In this document: positions 38,045-48,200 of the stretch, piece after piece | Position numbering within the stretch: the first letter of the stretch is position 1 | Layout of the letters: each line of letters opens with the position of its first letter | Source: MFD01213-c1 sp963704405 | GTDB lineage: Bacteria > Planctomycetota > Phycisphaerae > Tepidisphaerales > Tepidisphaeraceae | Direction: 5' to 3' | Assembly (NCBI GenBank): GCA_963704405.1 | Contig: OY969903.1 | Coordinates: forward strand, 868,001-932,000 | DNA: 64,000 bases | The notes under the pieces: generated by a model | The model's input: only the letters and a program-made list of their open reading frames with translations | Databases searched by the model: none | What the model was told of the DNA's origin: nothing | Translations under genes and position numbers: made by a program

Positions 38045-39283
38045 GTGCTGCGTCCGCTTTGCATGAGCTTGATGGCCGGTGTTTTGTTTGCTGCTGCGGC
38101 GCCGGTATTGGCGTCGCCGCATGAGGTGCGGGTTCCGCTGCATCAGGGAAAAATTCGGGTAGCGGATTTATCGGCCGGGCTGCTTGAAGAATTGCATGTG
38201 CCGACTTCACGTTTGCCGGCGGGGGAAATTGATTTGTCGGGGTTGGGCGGGTCATTGTTTGTCTCGGCTTTGAACCAATCGCTTGGTGACGGATGCCGGC
38301 TGGAAGTGTCGGGAGATGCGCTGGTGCTGCATGTGGATGCGGACAATCTGCCGGATAATCTGGATTCGGTGAAGCTGGCCGTGCGCACGTTTACGGCCGT
38401 GGCTGCCCCCCAGGCGACAGCGGCGCAGGCCGCCCGATATGGCCTGCATCTGCCGGCGAAGCTTGATCCTGCGCGGCCGCTTGTGGTGCTCGTGCATGGT
38501 TTGGACATGGGCCAGGATGAGTGGTCGCCGATGGCCGGCTTGCTGGATCGCAGCGGCTATCAGGTCGCATACTTCGGCTATCCGGACGATGGGCCGATCG
38601 CCGACGATTCGGCGAGGCTCGGGAAAGAATTTGCAGGGCTGCGGCAGCGATATCCCGGCCTGAAGGTTGATGTCATCACGTTCAGCATGGGGTCGCTGGT
38701 TGCGCGGGGTTATGTGGAAAGCCCGGATTATCACGGCGGGGTCGATCGGTTGATTCTGCTCGCGCCGCCGAACCACGGATCGACCTGGGCGCGCTATCGC
38801 CTGCTGCTGGAATGGAAGGAGCATATTGAACTGTCGCTGCGCGATCCGCAGTGGAGCCCAACCTGGATGATCACGGACGGCCTCGGAGAAGCGGGCCGCG
38901 ATCTTCAGCCGGATTCGGTTTTTCTGGATCATCTCAATGCCGCTTCGCGGCAGGCGGATGTGAAGTACACGATTGTCGCCGGCACCGAGCATCCGATTCG
39001 GCGAATTGCGGCCAACTGTGTCGCCGAAGCGGCAGACCTTGTGCCGGCGAAGGCGGCCAACTGGTGGGGATTGCGGCAGTGCCGTGCGGGATTGTCTGTG
39101 CTGGCGAATGATATCCGATCGGAAACGGACAACAGCGATGGTCCGGTTAAATTAGAGAGTGCGTCGCTGGCCGGCGTCAGTGATGTAGTGCGCGTCCACG
39201 CAACGCATGAAACCATCTATCAGCCCGACGGCGATCAACCACCGGCGGCATGGAATGTGATTAAGGATCGGCTGGGACAATAG
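38045..39283 (+). CDS. Secreted alpha/beta hydrolase (lipase-like)
   Basis: 412 residues from a GTG with a strong RBS. Signal peptide LCMSLMAGVLFAAAAPVLA, then a ~110-residue N-terminal domain before the hydrolase core. The core begins RPLVVLVHGLDMGQDEWSPM (oxyanion His-Gly), continues to the nucleophile elbow VITFSMGSLVARGY (S with G two residues later; the usual first Gly of GxSxG is Phe here), and ends with the catalytic His in VVRVHATHETIYQ. Closest in style to PGAP1/triacylglycerol-lipase-like esterases. Substrate unknown; location is periplasmic or extracellular. Confidence 0.8.
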   Translation: MLRPLCMSLMAGVLFAAAAPVLASPHEVRVPLHQGKIRVADLSAGLLEELHVPTSRLPAGEIDLSGLGGSLFVSALNQSLGDGCRLEVSGDALVLHVDADNLPDNLDSVKLAVRTFTAVAAPQATAAQAARYGLHLPAKLDPARPLVVLVHGLDMGQDEWSPMAGLLDRSGYQVAYFGYPDDGPIADDSARLGKEFAGLRQRYPGLKVDVITFSMGSLVARGYVESPDYHGGVDRLILLAPPNHGSTWARYRLLLEWKEHIELSLRDPQWSPTWMITDGLGEAGRDLQPDSVFLDHLNAASRQADVKYTIVAGTEHPIRRIAANCVAEAADLVPAKAANWWGLRQCRAGLSVLANDIRSETDNSDGPVKLESASLAGVSDVVRVHATHETIYQPDGDQPPAAWNVIKDRLGQ

Positions 39284-39345
39284 CGGCGGGAGTTCAAAAA
39301 CTCCGGTAGTGACCATGCGATAGCTGCATGGAAACCCATAATGCT

Positions 39346-40332
39346 CTAAGCGACGACCGCCTTCATCCGGTTCTTAAAGGCTTTGTTTGTCATCAGCCAG
39401 CTTTGCAAAACGATCGGCTTGGGTTTGTCGTTGCCCTTGAGCATCGGCAGCAGCAATGCGACGGCGGATTCGGCGAGCAGCGGGACATCCTGCATCGCGG
39501 TCACGACGGGAACAGTCAGTCCTTCGAGCATCGCCAGCTCGTCCACCAGGGCGATGATCGGCGGATGGCGCAGCTCGCCGCCCATGCTTTCGATGACGCC
39601 CTGGCCGAGAAAGTTATTGGTGCAGACGAAGGCGTCGGGTTTCTCGGCGAGAAATTTCAGCGCCGCCATGCGGCCGGTTTCACGCTGGGCGGGGCCTTCA
39701 TATTTGGCGATCACTTCGAATTGGTTCTCCATGAACTCAACACGCTTGCGGTGCGTGATCACATGTTGCGGGCCGCAGACCAAAACAATGCATTTGACGC
39801 CGGCCTGATGAAGCGCGTCGGCGACCATTTGTGAAAGCTGGTCCTGATCGGACCAGACGCTGGCCGCGACGCCCTGGATGGGCCGGTCGAGAACAACTAC
39901 AGGCAGGTGCGCCGGCAGCGCGTCTTCCAGGGCTTTTTTTGTCCGCAGCAGGGGCACAAGAATCAGGCCGTCGATTCCCTTCTGCGGCAGCAGCGTGAGA
40001 TATTCTTTTTCCAGTTCGAGGTCTTCCCCGCTGTTGCAGAGCATCAGCGAATACCCATGACCGTGCAGGCTTTGCTCGATAAGGCTCGCCATTTTTCCAA
40101 AGAATGGATTGGCGATGTCCGAGACAAGCAGCGCGATGGTATTGGACTTTCGGGTGCGGAGACTTCGTGCCAGAAGGTTGGGCTTGTAACCGAGTTGAGT
40201 GGCCGCGGTGTGAACGCGTGCGCGGGTCTCAGGACTGATTCGCTGCGACACTTCTCCCCCGGCGAGAACGCGGCTGACGGTGCTGACGCTGGTCTTGGTG
40301 GCCCGGGCGATATCTGTCAAAGTGGGAGACAC
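39346..40332 (-). CDS. LacI-family transcriptional regulator
   Basis: 328 residues. The N-terminal HTH (LTDIARATKTSVSTVSRVLA) is a standard LacI DNA-binding domain with hinge; the rest is the periplasmic-binding-protein-like sensor (IALLVSDIANPFFGKMASLI, KGIDGLILVPLL, VVVLDRPIQGVAASVWSDQD, PDAFVCTNNFLGQGVIESM). It should bind a palindromic operator and respond to a sugar. A 12-base perfect palindrome about 85 bases upstream of the start may be its operator. It lies downstream of the deiodinase-like gene on the same strand, but a 117-base gap separates them. Confidence 0.9.
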   Translation of the reverse strand: MSPTLTDIARATKTSVSTVSRVLAGGEVSQRISPETRARVHTAATQLGYKPNLLARSLRTRKSNTIALLVSDIANPFFGKMASLIEQSLHGHGYSLMLCNSGEDLELEKEYLTLLPQKGIDGLILVPLLRTKKALEDALPAHLPVVVLDRPIQGVAASVWSDQDQLSQMVADALHQAGVKCIVLVCGPQHVITHRKRVEFMENQFEVIAKYEGPAQRETGRMAALKFLAEKPDAFVCTNNFLGQGVIESMGGELRHPPIIALVDELAMLEGLTVPVVTAMQDVPLLAESAVALLLPMLKGNDKPKPIVLQSWLMTNKAFKNRMKAVVA

Positions 40333-40414
40333 GTTCCCATCAATATAGAATATTGCGGAAAAATAAGAAAGATTCGCAAAAACAGGTGCAAAATGTGTGC
40401 AATAAGCCCCACAA

Positions 40415-40426
40415 GCAATCGATTGC
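40415..40426. promoter_or_regulatory. Candidate LacI-family operator
   Basis: Perfect 12-base palindrome gcaatcgattgc centred on CG, the usual symmetry of LacI-type operators. It lies about 85 bases upstream of the LacI-type gene start and 24 bases downstream of the preceding gene, so autoregulation is the likely use. Supported by symmetry and position only. Confidence 0.4.
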
Positions 40427-40449
40427 GTCTCGCTTCCGTCTGGCCGAAT

Positions 40450-41829
40450 TCAACTGGGGCTTGAGTGATATTCGCGGGCGGCCGCCGCGTCGATTTCCCG
40501 GCGGAGGGTGGCTGCTTCGGTCCATTTCTGGGTAGCTGCGATGGTGCCGTCGCGATTAATCACAACCGCCCCGTTGGGGTACAGGCCCAACGCGGTGGCG
40601 GCTGTGTCGTTCATGTCGTCGATGAGGAACGGCATCGACAGATGTAACACGCCGCGGCACTCGCGGGCGATTGTTTCGCGGCCGGCGATTGTGGTCGGCC
40701 GCTCGACCTGAATTTTTTCTTCCTTGTTGCGTTCCACTTCCCAGCCGCCAAGCGGATGGATTTCTTTGGTGTAGACGACGTACAGGTTCGCCCGCGTGCC
40801 GACCTCAACGTTGAGTTTTTCCAACGCGGCGGCGCGGCTGCGAAATGTGGGGCAGGTGTACGATCCAAAAATCAGCACAACAACCCGGCCTTGCAGCGAC
40901 GAAAGCGCCACCGCCGATCCATCCAGCCGCGCAAGCTTGAGATTCGGCGCTGCCTTACCGACTTCGATCGGTGTTGCGTTGGCGGCGGCGTCGATCGCAG
41001 GAAGCCTGGTTGTCGCGCCGGCGGATTGGGCGCTATCGGCCGTGTTTTCCATCATCGCCTGCTGCCCGGCGGGCTGCGTGGCGGGTTTGGTGAGCGGAGG
41101 CGTTTCCGATTTTGGTGTGATGTTTTCTCGGCGCGGGTTGGCCTCGGGCCCAGGGCCGCCGTTTTGGCGGGCTTGTTGCATCTTCTCGCGAAGCGTTTTA
41201 AGTTGCTCCGGGGTGAGGATCTGGCTGAGCTGCTGGCGCATGTCCTGCATCGCTTCACGCACCTCGGCCGGGCGGTTGTTGGGGTCGGCGGTCGCCATTT
41301 CCTTTAATTTGGCCGCCGTGTCTTCCAGCACCGTTTTTACCTTGGCGCGCTGGTCGTCGGTGAGATCGAGCGTGGCGGCGATTTCCTGGAAGCGTTCGAG
41401 CATTGCCCCGCGCGTCGCCCCGCCAGGGCCACCACCGGCGGCGCGCATGTCGGCGAGCTTCTTGTCGAACTGTTCCTTTTGTTCTGCGGTAAGCGCCTCA
41501 TCGATTTTTTCTTTCACGCCGCTGACGAACGCTTTGATCTTTTCCACTCGGTCGGCGGGTTCAGAGTTCTGAAGCTCGGCCCGAAGCTGCTTGCCGTCTT
41601 CACGGGCTTTATCAAAGATAGCGTCAACTTTCGTTTTTTGTTCCGGCGTGAGATTCAGATCGGACAGGAGCTGGCGGACTTGTTCCATGCGGGCGAGCGG
41701 TCCCGCGCCGCCTGCCCCATTTCGCTGTACGCCGGAACTCGGCTGGGTCTGAGCGACACAGAGCATCGGCAGGCAAAGAACGGCGGACATCAGCATGCAT
41801 ACATGCACTGCAAGGCGATTGGGTTTCAT
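40450..41829 (-). CDS. LTXXQ/Spy-like protein fused to deiodinase-like redoxin domain
   Basis: 459 residues with a secretion signal (LAVHVCMLMSAVLCLPMLCV). Residues ~35-210 are two Spy/LTXXQ-type helical units (LLSDLNLTPEQKTKVDAIFD, FDKKLADMRAAGG, LDLTDDQRAKVKTVLEDTAA, LSQILTPEQLKTLREKMQQA). After a Pro/Gln linker, residues ~290-459 form a thioredoxin-fold domain with VVVLIFGSYTCPTFRSRAAA and VVYTKEIHPLGGWEV. The G-S-x-T-C-P-x-F and the H-P-x-x-x-W motifs match iodothyronine deiodinase-family proteins, with Cys (residue 326) at the selenocysteine position. Probably a periplasmic thiol oxidoreductase or peroxiredoxin-like protein with a metal- or stress-sensing N-terminal part. The start has AGAGGAGG upstream. 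Confidence 0.75.
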   Translation of the reverse strand: MKPNRLAVHVCMLMSAVLCLPMLCVAQTQPSSGVQRNGAGGAGPLARMEQVRQLLSDLNLTPEQKTKVDAIFDKAREDGKQLRAELQNSEPADRVEKIKAFVSGVKEKIDEALTAEQKEQFDKKLADMRAAGGGPGGATRGAMLERFQEIAATLDLTDDQRAKVKTVLEDTAAKLKEMATADPNNRPAEVREAMQDMRQQLSQILTPEQLKTLREKMQQARQNGGPGPEANPRRENITPKSETPPLTKPATQPAGQQAMMENTADSAQSAGATTRLPAIDAAANATPIEVGKAAPNLKLARLDGSAVALSSLQGRVVVLIFGSYTCPTFRSRAAALEKLNVEVGTRANLYVVYTKEIHPLGGWEVERNKEEKIQVERPTTIAGRETIARECRGVLHLSMPFLIDDMNDTAATALGLYPNGAVVINRDGTIAATQKWTEAATLRREIDAAAAREYHSSPS

Positions 41830-42065
41830 TTAAATCCTCCTCTGGAAGTGCCGGGCTCAGGGTGAAAATTGCTGCCCGATCACCCTCTAAAACGGTCGCC
41901 GATTCAATTTATTCTCGCTGTGCCGTTTGTTTGAATAGAAGGCGGAGTTTGACGCTAAACGGTTCGAACGGCTATCCTTGAAGGCCGTCCCACCATGGCG
42001 GAGGGCAGAGGCGGGCGCAGCCCCCGCAGGCGGCCCATCGTCAGGCATCATCAGCAGGAGCACCC

Positions 42066-43343
42066 GTGGTCCAGCAGTTCAAGCCATCAGCCGCACAAAA
42101 GAATTTTTCAACCGCCTGTTCATTTAAGAATGCCGCCCGGCGTGCGGCGGTTGTCGCCGGGATCGGGCTGGGGTTCATTACAGGCTGCACCGAGCCTGTC
42201 CGCTATGAACCCACACCCATCGGCGCTTTGCCGGCGGGAAGCCTGGCTCGCGACTGGCTGGCGGATTTGAAGCTGAAGAATGACGCCGTGAATACGATCG
42301 ATGTTCGCGATCAATCGCTCTATGTCATTACAGAAAACAAGCAGGTGACGTGCATCAGCCGCAAAGCCGGCGCGATTAAGTTTGTGGCCAAGGTCAGCTC
42401 GCCTGCGGATCGGCTGTTGCCGCCGGTGGAGCTGAAAGACACGATCGTGTTCCCCACCGCGATCTCATTGGAATTATTCAACTATAAAGGTGAGCACGTG
42501 CGCACGGTGCCGCTGTCGGTTCCGCTTCGCAGCGGGGCCGCCGGCTCGGGCGACATGATTTACTTCGGCGCCGATGACCCGGCGGGTGGCCGGGTGCAGG
42601 CGATCGACCTCTCGCGAAGTTTCAACCACGGTAAGTGGCAGCTTCTCACGCCCGGCGGTGGAATCACCAGCGCTCCGGTGCTCTACTCCGGCATCCTCTA
42701 CATCGGCACCGAAGCCGGTGAGATCTATGCAGTCAACGAATCGCGCAACGCAGTCTGGGCAACTCCAGGCGGCATCTTCCAGACAGCCGGCCCGATCGTG
42801 TCTGATTTGCGGGTGGATAACGATGGTTTATATGTCGCGTGCAAGGACAGCAAGCTGTATTGCATCAACCGAATCACCGGCAAGCTGCTGTGGCAGTATT
42901 TCGCGGGATCGCCGCTGGGTTCGGCCCCGGTGCCGACGAGCGACACGGTGTATCAGTTCGTCCCCGGGCAGGGGCTGGCCGCCATCACGAAAGATCCAAA
43001 GGCTCCCTATAACCGAACGCCCCGGTGGGTGTTCCCCGAGGCCCGGCAATTCCTGTCGCAGGATGAAAAATACGCATATGTGATGGTTCCCAGGGTCGAT
43101 CCCGACGACAACACGAAGATCACCCGCACGATTGTCGCCGTCGATAAGCAGACCGGCGAACGGGCGTTTGAATCGAAGCACACTGACTTCGCGGTCTTCG
43201 GGACCAACACGCGCGACAGCATCATCTATGCGGGATATGCCAACGGGCAGATCATCGCGATCCGCCCGGTGGTGAAAGCCGGTGAGATCGGCGAACTGGT
43301 GCTGGCGCCGGCGCCAATCGAATCGGTGGCAATGTCGAATTGA
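42066..43343 (+). CDS. BamB-like PQQ beta-propeller lipoprotein
   Basis: 425 residues from GTG 42066. A lipobox-type lead is visible (RRAAVVAGIGLGFITGC, with Cys after G), so it is expected to be lipid-anchored. The body has the WD40/PQQ-like repeats: VITENKQVTCISRKAGAIKF, PVLYSGILYIGTEAGEIYAV, GLYVACKDSKLYCINRITGK, DSIIYAGYANGQIIAIRPVV. Repeats have the Gly-Xaa-Leu-Tyr / W pattern of PQQ-binding-like propellers. Outer-membrane assembly factor BamB is one match but identity is not certain; it may be a different lipoprotein scaffold. The next gene, purH, is 70 bases downstream. Confidence 0.75.
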   Translation: MVQQFKPSAAQKNFSTACSFKNAARRAAVVAGIGLGFITGCTEPVRYEPTPIGALPAGSLARDWLADLKLKNDAVNTIDVRDQSLYVITENKQVTCISRKAGAIKFVAKVSSPADRLLPPVELKDTIVFPTAISLELFNYKGEHVRTVPLSVPLRSGAAGSGDMIYFGADDPAGGRVQAIDLSRSFNHGKWQLLTPGGGITSAPVLYSGILYIGTEAGEIYAVNESRNAVWATPGGIFQTAGPIVSDLRVDNDGLYVACKDSKLYCINRITGKLLWQYFAGSPLGSAPVPTSDTVYQFVPGQGLAAITKDPKAPYNRTPRWVFPEARQFLSQDEKYAYVMVPRVDPDDNTKITRTIVAVDKQTGERAFESKHTDFAVFGTNTRDSIIYAGYANGQIIAIRPVVKAGEIGELVLAPAPIESVAMSN

Positions 43344-43412
43344 GCTGCGCTTTTCCTGGTCCCTTCCCCGGGCCTTTCCTTTTCTCGCCTGCGCCTTTAA
43401 TTTGCGCGACCT

Positions 43413-45017
43413 ATGGCTGATCTTGTCCCCGTTAAGCGCGCTTTATTGTCTGTCTCTGATAAAACCGGGCTGGCCGAGTTTGCGGCGGCTCTGCATAAAG
43501 AGTTTGGCGTCGAGCTGATCTCGACCGGCGGCACGGCCAAATTCCTCCGCGATCACGGGCTTGCGGTGACAGATGTTTCGGAAGTCACCGGCTTTCCCGA
43601 AATGATGGACGGGCGGGTCAAGACGCTGCATCCAAAGATTCACGGCGGGCTGCTCGCCTTGCGCGACAATCCCGAGCACGCCGAATCGATGAAGCAGCAT
43701 GACATCAAACCGATCGATCTGGTCTGCATCACACTTTATCCATTTGCCAAAACCGTCTCGCGCCCCGGTGTGACCTTCGAAGACGCCATCGAAAATATCG
43801 ACATCGGCGGGCCCAGCATGATCCGCTCAGCCGCCAAAAATCATCAATACGTTCTCGTTGTGACTTCCCCCGATCGCTACGAAAAAGTCCTTGGCGACCT
43901 GCGGCAACATAACGGTTCTTCCTGCGGCAAACATCGCCTTAAGCAGGCCCAAAGCGCATTTGCACATACCGCGGAATATGACGGATTGATCGCCAAATAT
44001 CTGGCGAAGGTGCTGACGCCGGACGCATCGCCTGCCGCGGTCGAAAACGAAGATGCATCGCAATTGCCTGATCGATTGGCGATATTCCTCAATAAGCAGC
44101 AGGAGCTTCGCTACGGCGAAAACCCGCATCAGAAGGCGGCGCTGTACGTTGATCGCCCGCCGAGGGAGGCATCGGTCGCTTATGCGAAGCAACTGCACGG
44201 CAAGGAATTATCGTACATCAATCTGCTGGACGCGGATGGGGCGTTGTCAGCGGTGAAGGAATTTTCCGGCCCTGCCGCGTGCATCGTGAAACATACAACA
44301 CCCTGCGGCTGCGCGACGGCCGCCGATCTGCCGACTGCATTCCGCCGGGCGTTTGAGGGTGATCCGCTGGCCGCGTTTGGGGGCATTGTTGCGCTCAATA
44401 AGACGGTCGATCTGGATACGGCGCAAGCGATCACTGGAATCGACAAATTGCTCGAAGTGATCGTCGCACCCAATTACACCGCCGACGCCCTGAAGCTGCT
44501 GCGCGAGCGTTGGAAAAATGTCCGCCTGCTGGAAGTCGGCCCGATCGGTCATTTTGATCCGGCGGAACTGCACATGCACAAAATCGTCGGCGGATACCTG
44601 GTTCAGCAGCGCGATCTCACCGGTCTGAATGAGGCGGACTGGAAAGTTGTCTCAGCGCCAGCCGACCGAAAAGGAACTGAACGATCTCCGCTTTGCGTGG
44701 CTGACGTGCAAGCACGTGAAGAGCAACGCTATCGTTGTCGCCAGGGACCAGATGCTGCTGGGCGCAGGGGCAGGCCAGATGGATCGTCCCAGCGCGGCTC
44801 GTCTGGCTATCAGCAAGGCGGGGGATCGCATTAAGGGCGCGGTCGCGGCCAGCGATGCTTTTTTCCCGTTTCCAGATGGGCCGGAACTTCTGCTGAATGC
44901 GGGTGTGACGGCGATCATTCATCCGGGTGGATCGTTAAAAGATAAAGACACCATCGATCTTGTGAATGCGCGGGCGCTGCCATGGTGCTGACGGGCCAGC
45001 GGCATTTCAAGCATTAG
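43413..45017 (+). CDS. purH: Bifunctional PurH: AICAR transformylase / IMP cyclohydrolase (two frame breaks)
   Basis: Performs the last two steps of purine biosynthesis. The IMP cyclohydrolase (MGS-like) part is at the N-terminus (ALLSVSDKTGLAEFAAAL, STGGTAKFLRDHGL, DVSEVTGFPEMMDGRVKTLH). The transformylase part begins near residue 200 (LRYGENPHQKAALY) and contains AACIVKHTTPCGCATA, the catalytic K-H. A break near 44655 (a GC pair missing, or one base extra) restores RQPTEKELNDLRFAWL, HVKSNAIVVARD and SDAFFPFPDGPELLLNAGVT. A second break near 44968 restores the end GAAMVLTGQRHFKH with TAG at 45015-45017. The canonical end makes both breaks likely to be consensus errors. Confidence 0.92.
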
Positions 45018-45269
45018 CGCGACAGCGTTTGCGGGACGGAGACGCCGAGCTTCCAGCGTCCGATAACCTCTTCGTCCCAAAAACACCGACCTTCCCTACC
45101 CCGCCCCGACGATGTCTGTTATCATGAGCCCGTGCCACCGGCAGGGGCTTGGTTGTTGAACGTCCAAGGGTCTGGCATGGCTGCACTGCAGTTATTTTCG
45201 CACGCGTTTCGAACCAAAATCGGCAGCCTTCGTTTCACTTGAAGTCCCATTTAGTTACTGGATTTGCAG

Positions 45270-48200
45270 ATGGCTGGAGAAGCGTCCATCAATCCAAACG
45301 CCGGTGCCCGCACCATGCCGGTGCTGGTTCCGCAGGGTCCGTTTGCCGGCAAGCCGGACATCCCTCTGGATCGTCCGGTCACGACGGTCGGTTCACGCCA
45401 TACCTGCCGCCTGCATCTGCTGTCGCGTTCGGTCAGCATGGCTCATGCGCTGTTCGTGAATTCGGGCGGGGCGGTATATGTAAGCGATCTGGCCAGCCGC
45501 GGCGGGGTGATTGTCAACGGTCAGGCGGTGAAAACCACCGAACTGAAGACCGGCGATCGGGTTCAGATCGGGAAATTCCTCTTCCGGTATCGTGCGCCCG
45601 AAGGCGCAGTGGCTCCCGTCGAACGAATCGAAGCGCCGGCCGCCTTGGTGGAACGGGACGGAGATCTGCCGGTATCGATTGACGGCAAAACATTCCTGAT
45701 CGGCCGGCGCGATACCAGCGATCTGGCGCTGGGGACTGATCCGACGGTTTCCACGGCCCATGCCGTCATCTTTCAGATGGATGGCAAATGGTATCTGCGC
45801 GATCTGGGTTCCCGCACGGGCACCAGGCTCAACGGCAAGCCAATCCATCAAAGCCCCCTTGAATTTGGCGATCGCGTTGAAATTGGCAGCAATGCCATCA
45901 CGTTTCAGTCGGGCGGCGAATTGCCCGACATCGCGCCCGGCAGCGGCCTGGATGATGTCGCGGCTGAAGACTCATCATCCGAAGACTCATTACCCGTTGC
46001 TACCTCTTCGCTGGATATTGAGCCGGAAACGGGCGCAGAGGCGCTGGACGATCTCTCAATCCCGATCGAAGATTTTGATCTGCCCGCCGAGGCAGGCCCC
46101 GAGGAAGAGGCGAGGAAGTTACTGGCGACCCCATCGCCGGAGCCGCCTGTTCTTGAACCCGTGACGCAAGAAGCTGAGCCTGCCGTTGAAGAGCCGGCGG
46201 TCACTGAATCGGATGCAGAAGATGATGCGGCGATCCCAATCGCGGTTGATCTGGAGGATGTCAATTTAGGCTTCAAAGATGAGCTTCCTGAAGAAGCTCC
46301 GCTGCCGCTATCTGATGAAGGCGATCATCCGAAGATCGATAAAAGTGACATTCGCGACGAAGACCAGCATACAGAAGTCCCGAGCGAATCCGGCCGGATG
46401 ATGGTGGATGTCGATCTGCATCAGCAGGATCGGCTGAGTTCTTCGGGAACGCATACGGATTTGCAGCATGAGGCCGATGAAGCGCTGGCCGAGGCAGGGC
46501 GTGATCGGGACGAATCACCGCTGGCGGCGACACCGGCGGACGTTGAGGCGACTGATCCGGACTTGATTCCCTTATCGGATGATCCGCCCGCCAAACCGGT
46601 CCGACCGCAATCGCCGCCGCCGCTGTCGAAGGTAAGTGAGAAAGTCGCTGAAGACTCGGACGATCTGCTGCCGCTGGAGCCTGCGCCTCACGCGGGGAAT
46701 GAATTTACCTCACGCGGAGGCTGGCGAGCGTCGGCGGGTTTGGAACCGCTGTCCACCGATGAAACGCCATCGCCATTTCTTCCAACTGATCAGGAAGCGG
46801 AAGAGGTTGAGCCTCCGGTATCCGAAGGGGCGGCCGAGCCTGCGCCGCTGCCGATCGATGAAATTGAATCGGACGCCGCGGCAACGGAACCGGAGCCGCA
46901 AGCGGCAGACGATGCAGTCATCCCGGTCAGCGACCTGGAAGGTTTGGATACGGATACCCTGACATCGCAGGACGCACCAGCCGACTTGTCGCTTGGGGAA
47001 GTGACGGCGACACCGCAGACATCCATTCAAGACGACATTGCGCCGCGCAACTGCCAACGGATGAGGCTCCTCCAACGGGCGATTCGGCATCGCCCGACAT
47101 TCGCCCGGCAGACGGTGGGGACGGCAAGCCGGGGCGTAAAGGCCGTGGGCGCGGGCAGGCAGCCGCGCCGAAAGCGCCGCGGAAGAAAGCGGAACCGGCC
47201 GCGCCTAAACCCAAGGCGAAGCGCGTCACTCGCCGTAAGAATAGTTCAGGCGTCGAAGTTCTGGATCAGACAGATCCCACACCGGAATCGGCGCTGGATT
47301 TGGAAAACCTGGATGGCGGCGTTGAAACCGCTCCCGTGGTGATCGGCGGGGTTGCCGCAGTTTCGGAAACGGATATAGCCCAAACGCTGACGGACACGAC
47401 CTTTGGCCGCGCTGTTGACGAGTTCACCGGGCCTTCGACCGGGCCGATTGTTGAGCATGTTGAGGATATTGAGTACGCCGAGCCGCAGGGCACACCCACA
47501 ATCGACTCCGATACTGGGATGTCCGCCGATTCAGACGTGGTTGAGGAGATACCGTTTGTTTCGCCGGATGTTGCGCCGGCTCAGTCGTCAACTGCAGAAT
47601 CGGCTGTCGAGGATGAACACGTTGTCCTCAGCAGCGAGGACTTGGTTGTTCCATCGGAAGGGATGGAAACCGCGGTAGAGGAGACGACAGTAGAAGCAAC
47701 GGCGCAAGGCGAAGAGGAAACGGCGGAAGTTCCTCGCCTGCGCGATATCAGCGAGATTGATCATCTCGAAGAATTCGTCGCCATTCCGGAGGATGAGCCG
47801 CCGGTTGATCTGCCATCGCTGGCGGATCTTGAGGCATTGGAACCGGCGGAACAACCGGCAACCGAGACGCCGGTTATTGAATCGCCGTCCGTCGCGCCGT
47901 CGCCGCCCGCGGCACCGAATCCGGCGCCGCCAACATCCGGCCCCCGCGAGGCAGGCCCTGTCGCGCCGTCGCCCGAGCCACCGAATCCGGCGAACCCACC
48001 GGCTTCCGCTTCGTCGAATGCGCCAACAATTTTCGGGTTTGAATTTGAAGGCGGCAGTTTCCTTGGCGGTATGCCGCTGAAGCTGAATGATCCACCGCCC
48101 ACTTTCGGCAAAGTCAGTTATTCCTTCGAAGCCAAGCGCGGCAATGTCGCCGGCCTTGATGCGATGGTTCCGCAGACGCCGGCCGCGGCTCCTCCCATCG

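Noticed and set aside
40840..40856. Selenocysteine at the deiodinase-like active site
   Set aside because: The codon is TGC (Cys), not TGA, and the frame is open; no SECIS-like structure was sought further.
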